Assembly (NCBI GenBank): GCA_021825925.1 | Contig: JAKAFP010000010.1 | Span: forward strand, 1 to 64,000 | Source of the DNA: Chloroflexota bacterium | GTDB taxonomy: Bacteria; Chloroflexota; Anaerolineae; Anaerolineales; Anaerolineaceae | DNA length: 64,000 nucleotides | Direction: 5' to 3' | Shown here: positions 26,793 to 34,773 of the stretch, in pieces | Layout: each line of letters opens with the position of its first letter | Numbering within the stretch: the stretch's first letter is position 1 | Program-made: the position numbers and the translations under genes | Notes under the pieces: model-generated | What the model saw: the letters and a program-made list of their open reading frames with translations, nothing else | Databases searched by the model: none | Told to the model about the DNA's origin: nothing

Positions 26793-27350
26793 ATGATCAA
26801 AGAGACCGTAAAAGATGCCGAACATCACATGAAGGGTGCACTTACTTCCCTCGAAGAAGATCTGACCGGCATTCGTACAGGCCGTGCCACCCCGGCGTTG
26901 GTTGAAAAACTCCCCATTGATTACTATGGGATGCCGACTCCTCTCATGCAACTGGCTTCCATTTCCATTCCTGAAGCACGCGCCATTCTGATCAAACCCT
27001 TTGACCCGACCTCTCTAAAAGCCATCGAGAAGTCCATTTTAGCTTCAGATCTAGGCCTGACCCCCAATAATGACGGCAAAGCCATCAGATTGAACCTGCC
27101 CCCATTAACCGAAGACCGCCGCCGGGACCTGGTTAAAGTGGTCCATACACGCCTTGAAGAAGCGCGCGTTGCCATCCGCAATGTTCGGCGAGACATCATC
27201 AAAGACCTAAAAGAATTTGAAAAAGAGAAAATGATCTCCGAAGACGAATTAAAGATCGGCGAAGAAGAAATTCAAAAACTGACTGATCATATGGTTTCAG
27301 AAGTGGATGTGATTGGCCACAGGAAAGAAAAAGAGATCATGGAAGTCTGA
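26793..27350 (+). CDS. frr: Ribosome recycling factor
   Basis: RRF splits post-termination ribosomes together with EF-G. The three-helix bundle is recognisable: the N-terminal MKGALTSLEEDLTGIRTGRATPALVEKL contains the conserved RTGRA, then DYYGMPTPLMQLASISIPEAR, then GLTPNNDGKAIRLNLPPLTEDRR. The heptad-rich C-terminal helix carries RRDIIKDLKEFEKEK. ATG 26793 has GGAGG 5 bases upstream; the longer TTG form from 26781 overlaps the ribosome site. 185 aa is standard. In many genomes frr follows pyrH; here pyrH is 17 kb away with rpsB-tsf, and frr instead heads uppS-cdsA. Confidence 0.96.
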   Translation: MIKETVKDAEHHMKGALTSLEEDLTGIRTGRATPALVEKLPIDYYGMPTPLMQLASISIPEARAILIKPFDPTSLKAIEKSILASDLGLTPNNDGKAIRLNLPPLTEDRRRDLVKVVHTRLEEARVAIRNVRRDIIKDLKEFEKEKMISEDELKIGEEEIQKLTDHMVSEVDVIGHRKEKEIMEV

Positions 27351-27365
27351 TTCCATGAAAAGAAA

Positions 27366-28067
27366 ATGAGCGAAACTCAAAAAAAGATCCCTGAGCATGT
27401 TGCCATCATTATGGATGGCAACGGCCGCTGGGCTGAATCACGCGGGTTACCCCGTTTCGAAGGTCACAAAGCCGGCACTGAGAATCTTAGGCAGATCATC
27501 AAAACCTGTGTCGAGTTTGGTGTGAGGCATTTAACCATCTACGCCTTTTCCACTGAAAACTGGGGACGGCCGAAAGATGAAGTCAATGGCTTGATGACCA
27601 TCCTCGAAACGGTGATCGACCGCGAATTGAACGAGTTGAATGCTGAAGGCGTAAAAATCTGCCATATTGGGCGGCTTGAAGCCATGCCCAAACGGGTGCG
27701 CAGTAAAGTGGAACACGCGGTGCAATTGACCGAAAGGAATGACAGGCTGATATTGAACGTTGCCTGGAACTACGGTGGCCGGGACGAGATCGTTCATGCC
27801 ATCCAGGAAATCGTAAAAGCGGGAATCCCCGCCGAACAAGTAACTGAAGAATTGGTCAGCCAGCACATGTATACTCAATGTTCTCCTGACCCTGATCTGA
27901 TCATCCGTACTTCTGGTGAGATGCGTCTTAGCAATTTTTTGATCTGGCAATCTGCCTATTCAGAATGGTACGCCACAGCCACTTTATGGCCGGATTTTGA
28001 CAAGGAAGAATTTCAAAAGGCGATTGACGCATATGGACAGCGTAAAAGACGGTTTGGCAAACGCTAA
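27366..28067 (+). CDS. uppS: Isoprenyl (undecaprenyl) diphosphate synthase
   Basis: cis-Prenyltransferase making the C55 lipid carrier for wall and surface glycans. The catalytic Asp is D17 in IIMDGNGRW; FEGHKAGTENLR and TIYAFSTENW follow, and the C-terminal signature is LIIRTSGEMRLSNFLIWQSAYSEWYAT. Length (233 aa) fits a long-chain enzyme. It begins 15 bases after frr and its end overlaps the start of cdsA. Confidence 0.95.
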   Translation: MSETQKKIPEHVAIIMDGNGRWAESRGLPRFEGHKAGTENLRQIIKTCVEFGVRHLTIYAFSTENWGRPKDEVNGLMTILETVIDRELNELNAEGVKICHIGRLEAMPKRVRSKVEHAVQLTERNDRLILNVAWNYGGRDEIVHAIQEIVKAGIPAEQVTEELVSQHMYTQCSPDPDLIIRTSGEMRLSNFLIWQSAYSEWYATATLWPDFDKEEFQKAIDAYGQRKRRFGKR

Positions 28068-28899
28068 AACACCTCCCGTTTCGACTGACAAATCATTTCG
28101 CACACGGCTTCTCGTTGCGGATATTTTCGTGCCCATCACAGCCTTTTTTGCCATCCAGGGGGGCACGGCTTTTGTAGTCTTTGTCACCGTGGTGCTGGGT
28201 GTGGCGGCCTGGGAATTCTGGCGCATTTTTCAAAAGGGAGGGTATGCTCCTTCTTTATCCGTATTGCTGGTTTTTTCGACCAGCGCGGTGGTCATGCGTT
28301 CGATCTGGGGTATGCAATACTTCGAATTCTGGATTGGAGCATTGCTGTTGATCTCATTGTTTATGCACGTACTGCAGCAGCAGCGTGGTAACGACAAAGC
28401 CGCCTCCAACCTGGCTTTAACGGTCTTCGGCGCCCTGTACCTGGGCTTCCTGGGCAGTTATGCCATATCCGTCCGTTTTCTCGAACAAGGGCTTTATTGG
28501 GTCATGCTGGTCTTTCCGATCATCTCATTGGCAGATTCAGGCGCCTATATTTTTGGTCGTCCTTTTGGCAAGCACAAAATGCTCACCGTTGTCAGTCCCA
28601 AGAAATCCTGGGAGGGATATATTGGCGGTGTCATTGTTGGTGCCCTGGGTGGATGGGGCCTCGCAGCATTATGGCATATCGGCTCCTCTGCCATCCTGCC
28701 CATCCATGGATTGATCCTGGGCTTCGCCATCTCCATTGTTGCCCCATTGGGTGATTTTGGTGAAAGCATGATCAAACGGCAATTTGAAATCAAAGATTCC
28801 AGCAATTTACTGCCCGGCCATGGCGGCTTTTTCGACCGCATTGATTCATCCTTGTGGGCGGCCATTCTGGGTTATTATCTGATCCTACTTATTCGTTAA
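28033..28899 (+). CDS. cdsA: Phosphatidate cytidylyltransferase
   Basis: Integral membrane enzyme making CDP-diacylglycerol from phosphatidic acid and CTP. Several hydrophobic helices precede PKKSWEGYIGG. The C-terminal family signature GESMIKRQFEIKDSSNLLPG, followed by HGGFFDRIDS, is complete. ATG 28033 gives 288 aa and overlaps uppS by 35 bases; a TTG at 27997 would add 12 basic residues. The frr-uppS-cdsA order is a widely conserved arrangement linking translation, lipid carrier and phospholipid synthesis. Confidence 0.93.
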   Translation: MDSVKDGLANAKTPPVSTDKSFRTRLLVADIFVPITAFFAIQGGTAFVVFVTVVLGVAAWEFWRIFQKGGYAPSLSVLLVFSTSAVVMRSIWGMQYFEFWIGALLLISLFMHVLQQQRGNDKAASNLALTVFGALYLGFLGSYAISVRFLEQGLYWVMLVFPIISLADSGAYIFGRPFGKHKMLTVVSPKKSWEGYIGGVIVGALGGWGLAALWHIGSSAILPIHGLILGFAISIVAPLGDFGESMIKRQFEIKDSSNLLPGHGGFFDRIDSSLWAAILGYYLILLIR

Positions 28900-28932
28900 C
28901 AATTCCCCATTTCAATACCAACAGAGGACTCC

Positions 28933-29919
28933 ATGATCAACAACCCACCGACTAAAAACTTGGCACTTGATCTGGTAAGAGTAACCGAAGCGGCAGCCCT
29001 GGCAGCCGGCAGACACATGGGCCGCGGCGACAAGATCCAGGCGGATCAGGCTGCCGTGGATGCCATGCGCCTGATGCTCAATTCCATTGAGATGGACGGC
29101 GTCATCGTGATCGGCGAAGGCGAAAAAGATAAAGCTCCCATGCTGTTTAACGGTGAAAGATTGGGCACGGGTGAAGGTCCAATTCTGGACATAGCCGTGG
29201 ACCCGATTGACGGCACCCGCCCCCTCGCCCACGGACTGCCGAACTCCATCGCCACCGTGGCACTGGCCCCCCGCGGCACCATGTTCAACCCCGGTGTTTT
29301 TTATTACATGGAAAAAATCGCCACTGGTCCGCTGGCCAAGGATGTGGTGGATATCAATGCCCCTGTCGCAGACAACCTGAACAAAGTCGCCAAAGCCAAG
29401 GGGGAGAAAGTTGAAGACCTGACCGTCGTGGTGCTGGATCGTCCCCGGCATGACAAATTGATCAGTGAAATTCGCCGGGCTGGTGCTCGCATTAAATTGA
29501 TCCCCGATGGCGACATTGCCGGGGCGATCATGAGCGCCATGCCCGAAACCAACATTGACCTGTTGATGGGTATTGGAGGCACCCCTGAAGGTGTGATTGC
29601 AGCCGCAGCCATGCGCTGCCTGGGCGGTACCATCATGGGCAAACTGCATCTTCACCGCCAGGATGAAATGAACCAGGCAAAACAGCTTGGCCTTGACCTC
29701 AATAAACCGATCCTAATGGATGACCTGATCTCATCTGAAGATGTATTCTTTGCCGCCACAGGCATTACCACCGGCGATCTTTTGGATGGTGTTTCCTATT
29801 TTCCGAACGGCGCGAAAACAGACAGCCTGGTCATGCGCGGATTAACAGGCACCATCAGGCGCATCACAGCCACTCACCGTTTGAACAAACTTTCCGAGAT
29901 CAGTACCATCCCTTATTAA
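28933..29919 (+). CDS. glpX: Fructose-1,6-bisphosphatase class II
   Basis: GlpX-type fructose bisphosphatase, a gluconeogenic (or Calvin-type) enzyme using divalent metal and related to inositol monophosphatases. The metal-binding Asp/Glu motifs are VIGEGEKDKAPML and AVDPIDGTRPLAHG. Later motifs include RPRHDKLI, GDIAGAI and MGIGGTPEGVIAAAAMRCLGG. Length is 328 aa. The ATG follows GAGG by 6 bases. It is separated from cdsA by 33 bases and ends at a strong bidirectional terminator. Some family members also hydrolyse sedoheptulose bisphosphate. Confidence 0.95.
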   Translation: MINNPPTKNLALDLVRVTEAAALAAGRHMGRGDKIQADQAAVDAMRLMLNSIEMDGVIVIGEGEKDKAPMLFNGERLGTGEGPILDIAVDPIDGTRPLAHGLPNSIATVALAPRGTMFNPGVFYYMEKIATGPLAKDVVDINAPVADNLNKVAKAKGEKVEDLTVVVLDRPRHDKLISEIRRAGARIKLIPDGDIAGAIMSAMPETNIDLLMGIGGTPEGVIAAAAMRCLGGTIMGKLHLHRQDEMNQAKQLGLDLNKPILMDDLISSEDVFFAATGITTGDLLDGVSYFPNGAKTDSLVMRGLTGTIRRITATHRLNKLSEISTIPY

Positions 29920-29923
29920 CCAA

Positions 29924-29958
29924 AAAGAGCATCGGTTTAAGCCGATGCTCTTTGTTTT
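29924..29958. terminator. Bidirectional terminator between glpX and the SIMPL gene
   Basis: AAAGAGCATCGG (29924-29935) pairs with CCGATGCTCTTT (29942-29953), followed by GTTTT on the plus strand and by TTG on the minus strand. Confidence 0.85.
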
Positions 29959-29969
29959 AGCAACCTGAT

Positions 29970-30689
29970 TTACTTGATTTCGTAGGTCATGCTTGCGCTG
30001 GCACTGATCACCAATTGGCCGGCTGAGATGGGCACATTGACCGCTGCGGACATGCTTCCACCCTTGGCGTCGTACATGGGAACAGGTACGTTGTTGGTGT
30101 AAGCACTCACATATTGCAGATCACCCAACTTGACACCTGAGGCTTTGGCGATTGATTCAGCTTCTGCTATCGCATTGGCAATTGCCAGGTCACGCGCTTG
30201 AGCCATCGCATCAGCTTTATCTTGAACATCAAATGAAATGCTGTTGATGGTATTGGCACCAGATTTCACCACTGCGTCAAGAAGGGTGCCGAGTTTGGTC
30301 AAATCACGCACAGTGATGTAAACCGTATTCTCGACGACAAAGTAGCTGCGAGAGACGGTTCCGTCAGGGGCATAATCCTGCATGGGATAAACATTGAAGC
30401 TGGTGGTTTGAATATCCTTGGCTTCAACACCCTGGTCTTTAAGGGCGGTTGCCACAGCGTTTGCCTGGGTGTTGTTCTTGTTGAGTGCATCAGAAACATT
30501 ATCTGCGTCGGCTTTGACACCCACGTAAATGTATGCCACATCAGGTACCAGATAAACTTCACCTGTACCAGAAGAACTCAAGGTACGAACAACGGGTGCA
30601 TTTCCTGCCGCGGCGGGCGTGGTGCTGCATGCGACCAGGGATCCAACGATCAAAATACTTGCCAAAACAACCAAAAAGTTACGTTTCAT
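29970..30689 (-). CDS. SIMPL domain (DUF541) lipoprotein
   Basis: Predicted surface lipoprotein of 239 aa. The signal sequence ends in the lipobox LVAC, making Cys21 the lipidated residue. The rest is one SIMPL/DUF541 domain: SSSGTGEVYLVPDVAYIYVGV, the NNTQANAVATALKDQGVEAKDIQT helix, and the late block MAQARDLAIANAIAEAESIAKASG. Bacterial relatives are periplasmic or surface proteins sometimes linked to oxidative or envelope stress. GGAG precedes the ATG at good spacing. It lies downstream of the LiaF/PspC-like cluster on the same strand after a 164-base gap holding a large hairpin. Confidence 0.87.
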   Translation of the reverse strand: MKRNFLVVLASILIVGSLVACSTTPAAAGNAPVVRTLSSSGTGEVYLVPDVAYIYVGVKADADNVSDALNKNNTQANAVATALKDQGVEAKDIQTTSFNVYPMQDYAPDGTVSRSYFVVENTVYITVRDLTKLGTLLDAVVKSGANTINSISFDVQDKADAMAQARDLAIANAIAEAESIAKASGVKLGDLQYVSAYTNNVPVPMYDAKGGSMSAAVNVPISAGQLVISASASMTYEIK

Positions 30690-30758
30690 TTTTTCTCCTT
30701 TTGTTTTACTCTACAGGTAAGACGTATGAATTGCATAAAAGTTCCCGAATTAATATAG

Positions 30759-30796
30759 TACTCGTAAGAGCAATTCATTAATTGTCCTTACGAGTA
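30759..30796. repeat. Long interrupted hairpin between the toast-rack and SIMPL genes
   Basis: TACTCGTAAG (30759-30768) pairs with CTTACGAGTA (30787-30796). Inside, CAATT (30771-30775) pairs with AATTG (30780-30784), leaving a symmetric 2x2 internal loop. Plus-strand reading continues into TTTTTAG, terminator-like although no plus-strand gene ends here. On the minus strand it could separate the stress cluster from the SIMPL transcript. Confidence 0.5.
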
Positions 30797-30853
30797 TTTT
30801 TAGTAACAACAAATCTACAAGTTGTACCTTTAATAAAACATCAAAAGTACTAC

Positions 30854-31915
30854 CTATTCAATTTCTTCTATGTCTATACTGCCGATCGCCAGATCCACCT
30901 GGATGGTGATCTTATCTGCCCCGGCCTTGGCTTCAGGTGATGAGATGGTGTCACCATCTCTGACATACCCATCAGGGATGCTGGAACCTACGATAGCCTT
31001 GTCAGTCGTGATGACCACCTCGGCACCTTTTGGCACACGGATGACGAGTTCGCCAACAGCGCCACTGACTTTGGCATCCACGTCCATGCCAGAGGGAAGG
31101 GTCAGGATGGTTTGTCCAACACCCATTTCAGTCGCAATTTCGTTGACATGGGTACCGGTCAGATCAATTCGCATCTGGCCAACACCCATCTCGGAGCATA
31201 ATTCCATCGGGATCTCGGAATTCAGATCAAAGATCCATGGGCTGATATTGGTGTTGATCGGAACGATCACCACACCGTTGCCTTCCAGCAACAGGGAGCT
31301 TTTGCCGTTCACGGGAGCCGTATAACTCGGCTCAAGTGTCATTTCTTTAGGCAAGCCGGCAGATCCACTCACCAGCATATCCTTATCCGCGCCGCCCGAA
31401 AGCTTCATTTCGCCCACGGCCATGGCAAAACGGACATCAGAAGATGTGGCTTTATCAAGCGCTTGTTCAAAATCCACGGATTTCACGCCCACGCTGAAGA
31501 AGGGCGAAAGCGTGGCCAACCAGACTATACCGCCAACCAGCGCCAAACCGATCACCACTCTGAACAGGTTGCTCCAGACAGAACCACGGTGCCCGAAGAT
31601 CACGTCAAGACCGATGGCCACCAACAGGATGGGCCAGAGCCGCAGGAACAATGCAAATCCGCCGAATTCAAGATAGTGCAGGTTGCCAAGCAGCATGATG
31701 GTGCCAAGACCCAACAGTACCATGGGTCCCACCCAACCATCGCGGCGGTAAAGACCATCCAAACCGGCGATGATCAAGATCACCGGCCAGTATTGCATCA
31801 GGTTTTCCCAAAGCGTGCCAGATACTGTTCCAATATTGATCAAAAAGATGAACACACCCAGGGCAACCAACAACAACGGAAAGAATAAACTTCCGGGTTT
31901 CTTTTTCTCTTCCAT
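30854..31915 (-). CDS. LiaF-like membrane protein with C-terminal toast-rack domain
   Basis: A 353-residue envelope protein. Four hydrophobic segments in the first 140 residues include the DUF5668/LiaI-LiaF motif WENLMQYWPVILIIAGLDGL and a repeat LWPILLVAIGLDVIFG. The remaining 200 residues form a beta-helical toast-rack domain with recurring strands (EMKLSGG, MGVGQMRIDLTG, EMGVGQTILTLP, GAVGELVIRVP). In Bacillus, LiaF represses the LiaRS envelope-stress system; here no sensor kinase is adjacent. It is last of five tightly packed genes (33 bp or less apart) that probably form one operon starting at 34381. Confidence 0.8.
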   Translation of the reverse strand: MEEKKKPGSLFFPLLLVALGVFIFLINIGTVSGTLWENLMQYWPVILIIAGLDGLYRRDGWVGPMVLLGLGTIMLLGNLHYLEFGGFALFLRLWPILLVAIGLDVIFGHRGSVWSNLFRVVIGLALVGGIVWLATLSPFFSVGVKSVDFEQALDKATSSDVRFAMAVGEMKLSGGADKDMLVSGSAGLPKEMTLEPSYTAPVNGKSSLLLEGNGVVIVPINTNISPWIFDLNSEIPMELCSEMGVGQMRIDLTGTHVNEIATEMGVGQTILTLPSGMDVDAKVSGAVGELVIRVPKGAEVVITTDKAIVGSSIPDGYVRDGDTISSPEAKAGADKITIQVDLAIGSIDIEEIE

Positions 31916-31917
31916 CG

Positions 31918-32376
31918 CTAATCCTTCTTTGTTCCTCGGATCACCAGTGCAACACCTGCCAACAGGATCAATCCTGCCCAGAGCACACCGCTATCCAGCC
32001 AGCTCAACCAGGGGATGTTCAACTGCTTGAGCAGGAAGAATCCACCTGCCAGCACGAGCGCAATGCCGATGTAACGGGCAGTGTTCTGGTTGGGTTGTTT
32101 GACTGCACTGATAAAATCGTCCCGCACCATTTCGGCACGTTCTTTAATGTCTTCCCCATCAAACCGTTCGGGGTGAGTGTCGGTATAAACATGGTCTTCA
32201 AGCGGGATCACGATCCACATGATCAGATAGATCACGGGGCCAAATCCACCCAGCAATGTAAGCACCACGAAAAAGAGCCGGGTAATGGTGAGGTCAATAT
32301 TGAGATACTTGGCCAGGCCGCCGCAAACCCCACCCAACATACGATCCTTTTGACTGCGATACAATTTATTAGTCAT
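31918..32376 (-). CDS. PspC domain membrane protein
   Basis: A 152-residue protein with an N-terminal PspC domain: KLYRSQKDRMLGGVCGGLAKYLNIDLTITR then a membrane helix ending in YLIMWIVIPLED. A cytoplasmic linker (about 65-110) leads to two more helices near the C-terminus. PspC proteins signal envelope stress in the phage-shock response, usually by sequestering PspA or by activating a regulator; no pspA is in the window. Two bases separate its stop-side from the toast-rack gene, so the two are co-expressed. Confidence 0.88.
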   Translation of the reverse strand: MTNKLYRSQKDRMLGGVCGGLAKYLNIDLTITRLFFVVLTLLGGFGPVIYLIMWIVIPLEDHVYTDTHPERFDGEDIKERAEMVRDDFISAVKQPNQNTARYIGIALVLAGGFFLLKQLNIPWLSWLDSGVLWAGLILLAGVALVIRGTKKD

Positions 32377-32385
32377 GGCGAGCCT

Positions 32386-33030
32386 CTACTCTTTCTTCAT
32401 GAAAGAACGAACGACAAGGTAAACACCAGCGGCCACGAAAGCGATCGCCCAAATCCAGCCGAAAACGGAATCCACAAGGGCTCCGGACCCGATCAAGATC
32501 AAGGTTCCAAGAACGAAACAAACTGCTGCCGGAATCCAGGGCCATTTTTCAGTCTTAAGGTTGGGAAGCAACCCGAGTGCGGCAAATGTGGCGCCGATGC
32601 CCAAGAAGAAAACACCGCCTTGCAGCATACCGTGTCCGTTCTGAATGCCGGCCACCAAAGCGATGGTTGCCACTGCTCCAGCCGGGATGACCGCCCACCA
32701 ATTGGAAGGTTTAAGCAGGTAAACGCCTACAAATCCCAACGCGATGGCACCCAGGAAAATAGTACCGCCGAATTTACTGGCAAAGTGAGGAGCCAAATCG
32801 CCAGTGGCAATTAAAACTGCCAGACCCACCAGGGTGCTTCCAGGGATCAAAGCCCACCAATGTTCCTTGTTTTTCAGGACCACATAGAGGAAAACAAGTC
32901 CGCCGGCCAGGAAGAACATGGATACAAACAATCCGCCGATGGGCAGGTGGAAGATCTGCTGCACCAAGAAGACAACACCTGCCAGAACCAGTAAAGTGCC
33001 AAACAACGCCTGTTTTGATAAGTTTTTCAT
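32386..33030 (-). CDS. Polytopic membrane protein of the LiaI/DUF5668-like type
   Basis: A 214-residue protein made almost entirely of hydrophobic helices, starting MKNLSKQALFGTLLVLAGVVFLVQQ. Seven or eight helices in short hairpin pairs resemble duplicated LiaI/DUF5668 units. The start is set at 33030, where GGAG lies 8 bases before the ATG; the frame is open to 33210 but that extension runs through the neighbouring gene. It probably acts with the LiaF-like and PspC proteins around it. Function is unknown. Confidence 0.75.
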   Translation of the reverse strand: MKNLSKQALFGTLLVLAGVVFLVQQIFHLPIGGLFVSMFFLAGGLVFLYVVLKNKEHWWALIPGSTLVGLAVLIATGDLAPHFASKFGGTIFLGAIALGFVGVYLLKPSNWWAVIPAGAVATIALVAGIQNGHGMLQGGVFFLGIGATFAALGLLPNLKTEKWPWIPAAVCFVLGTLILIGSGALVDSVFGWIWAIAFVAAGVYLVVRSFMKKE

Positions 33031-33043
33031 AAGGTTACTCCAA

Positions 33044-33841
33044 TCAATTAATTTCGACGGAACCAACGCCGCCTTCGTAGGAAATTTCAACTTTGTTGGC
33101 CGCCGTGTTGTAATCAGCGGATTGATACGTGTGGCCGTCCTGCGGGAAGCGGTTGGTATCCACTTTGATGCCTGAAAGGCCGCTTGATTCATGGATGGAA
33201 GCCGCCACACCTTGAGGGATGTGCAGCTTCACTTCTGCTGCACCAGATTTCACCACCACACGGGTAAAACCGGCAGCTTGCGGAAGTTTGACATCGGTTG
33301 AACTGGCACCGGTTTCGATGGTCAATTCGGTCACCTTAAGGTCGGTCAGGTCAAGCCTGGCTTCACAGGCACCGGAGTGCACGCGCAGCTGCAGCGGAAT
33401 TTCGTTAGTCAGGTTGACGTTCCAATTAAAACCCTGCTGACCTGCCGCCCAGACACCCGGGAAAATAAAATCGGACGGGGTGTTGATCTTCAAGAAAGCC
33501 TTGCCATTTGAACGGTGCAGTTCTTCAGTGATGCCGCCTGTGAAGGAACCACCCAGTAATTCCTGCGGTTTGGCTCCCGGACCTACAACAAGCCGGCCAG
33601 CGCCATAATTGAAGTGAATCTCGGCTTCGGTGTCATTCATCATTGGAATCGAACGTTCCACTGACTCAAGCGTGCCCTTTGAAAGGTACGGTCCCAGCAA
33701 AAACCAGACGCCCAGCAGAACGAGCACCAGAGGCCAGAAATAACGCCAAACGCGATGATCCACTACCCCAAGGTTGATACCCAGAAGGACGACGCCCAAC
33801 AAGATAATTGCAGTGCCAAAAAACAATGCCGATCTTTTCAT
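33044..33841 (-). CDS. LiaF-like protein with toast-rack domain
   Basis: Second protein of the same architecture as the one at 30854-31915, without the PspC-side helices: two N-terminal membrane helices (MKRSALFFGTAIILLGVVLL and YFWPLVLVLLGVWFLLGPYL), then about 195 residues of beta-strand repeats (ELTIETGASSTDVKLP, RVVVKSGAAEVKLHIP) of the toast-rack type. The ATG at 33841 is preceded by GGGAG; a TTG at 33853 is not favoured. The paralogous pair in one operon suggests a surface-facing heteromer or two sensors of different stress. Confidence 0.78.
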   Translation of the reverse strand: MKRSALFFGTAIILLGVVLLGINLGVVDHRVWRYFWPLVLVLLGVWFLLGPYLSKGTLESVERSIPMMNDTEAEIHFNYGAGRLVVGPGAKPQELLGGSFTGGITEELHRSNGKAFLKINTPSDFIFPGVWAAGQQGFNWNVNLTNEIPLQLRVHSGACEARLDLTDLKVTELTIETGASSTDVKLPQAAGFTRVVVKSGAAEVKLHIPQGVAASIHESSGLSGIKVDTNRFPQDGHTYQSADYNTAANKVEISYEGGVGSVEIN

Positions 33842-33862
33842 TTTTTCTCCCAAACCCAGGAA

Positions 33863-34381
33863 TTAAGACTTGCGTGAACGCAGCAGGGTGCGCAGGCCGA
33901 TCAAGACACCGGCGGCAATCAGCAGCAAAGGCCAATAATCGCCAAAGGCTTTGAACGCGCCAAAGAATGCACCAAAGATGATGAACATCACCAGGCTTGT
34001 ACCAATCGTATCCAGTGCGGAGCCAAGAGAGTAGCGGTCGCGGGCGCCTAAAAAGTGCGCCAGGATCATACCGATGCCCGAAAAGCCGGGGATTAACGCC
34101 CACATATAGGCCCAACTACCCCAATTACCGGTAATATTTTGATAATAAAGAATACCGCCGATACCGCCCACGATCACAGCAGGTACGGCCATATCCGGTG
34201 CTCCGATGATTAAGCCAAGCACCAACAACGCAGCAGCCACAGCCAGAATGATGGTCGGCCACGAATAGCTGATGTTCAGCCATTGATTGAATTGAGGAAC
34301 CATATTGGCCAGAATGAAGTACACACCCACCAAAACAAGGATGACTCCCACGGCCAAGCTGGAACGCTGTGAACGATTCAT
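33863..34381 (-). CDS. Polytopic membrane protein, first gene of the envelope-stress cluster
   Basis: A 172-residue protein with helices at about 9-28, 38-62, 65-80, 90-110, 122-142 and 148-165. The first helix pair carries a LiaI-like motif (SLAVGVILVLVGVYFILANMV then ISYSWPTIILAVAAALLVLG). The C-terminal pair DYWPLLLIAAGVLIGLRTLLRS also fits the DUF5668 pattern. GGAGG is 7 bases before the ATG. It leads a minus-strand run of five genes with 2-21 base gaps. No specific function is recognised. Confidence 0.72.
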   Translation of the reverse strand: MNRSQRSSLAVGVILVLVGVYFILANMVPQFNQWLNISYSWPTIILAVAAALLVLGLIIGAPDMAVPAVIVGGIGGILYYQNITGNWGSWAYMWALIPGFSGIGMILAHFLGARDRYSLGSALDTIGTSLVMFIIFGAFFGAFKAFGDYWPLLLIAAGVLIGLRTLLRSRKS

Positions 34382-34517
34382 AATTACCTCCGATTAAATA
34401 CAAGTTTATTTAGACAATATACGGATGAAAATTATTAAAGTTGCATTAACAAAATGAATAGACCGTTTTGTTTATGCAATCATCTGCGAGTACTTAATTC
34501 AGAAATTACTTCAGGGC

Positions 34518-34682
34518 TTACTTCCCCAAAATGGGGGTAGTGATGGGCGGCCAAATCGGTAAGGGAGTCGGCGTCAACAGTAATGTTGGTGTGGGAGTCA
34601 CTAATTGAGGTTGAACACCAAACTCCGGACAGGTCGGATCCTGGTCGGACATGCCATAAAGAATGCGTTCGTCAACACTCAT
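34518..34682 (-). CDS. Small Pro/Thr-rich ORF, possible gene remnant
   Basis: A 54-codon frame in the 392-base gap between the stress cluster and the HD-RyR gene. It reads MSVDERILYGMSDQDPT with a single Cys, then a TPTPT-type linker, ending ILGK. The ribosome site (GGTAGTG) is poor. The composition looks like the C-terminal linker of a surface protein, so it may be the tail of a decayed gene rather than a complete one. Apart from this and a TATTAT extended -10 at 34723-34728 pointing to the next gene, the gap holds nothing recognisable. Confidence 0.35.
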   Translation of the reverse strand: MSVDERILYGMSDQDPTCPEFGVQPQLVTPTPTLLLTPTPLPIWPPITTPILGK

Positions 34683-34773
34683 GTCACTACCCAGAAGTGT
34701 AATAACTCAAGCAAATAGCTGGTATTATCTAATTACTTTTCCTGTTGCGATTTGAGAGGAGATCACATCAAGT

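Noticed and set aside
28912-29655. 247-codon minus-strand frame over glpX
   Set aside because: Complementary shadow of glpX; composition unusual and no ribosome site.
32095-32814. 239-codon plus-strand frame across the PspC and LiaI-like genes
   Set aside because: Opposite to two clear membrane-protein genes; translation lacks any recognisable feature.
33031-33210. Extended N-terminus of the LiaI-like gene
   Set aside because: The extra 60 residues are Arg/Thr-rich and overlap the coding sequence of the upstream gene; ATG 33030 has a ribosome site.
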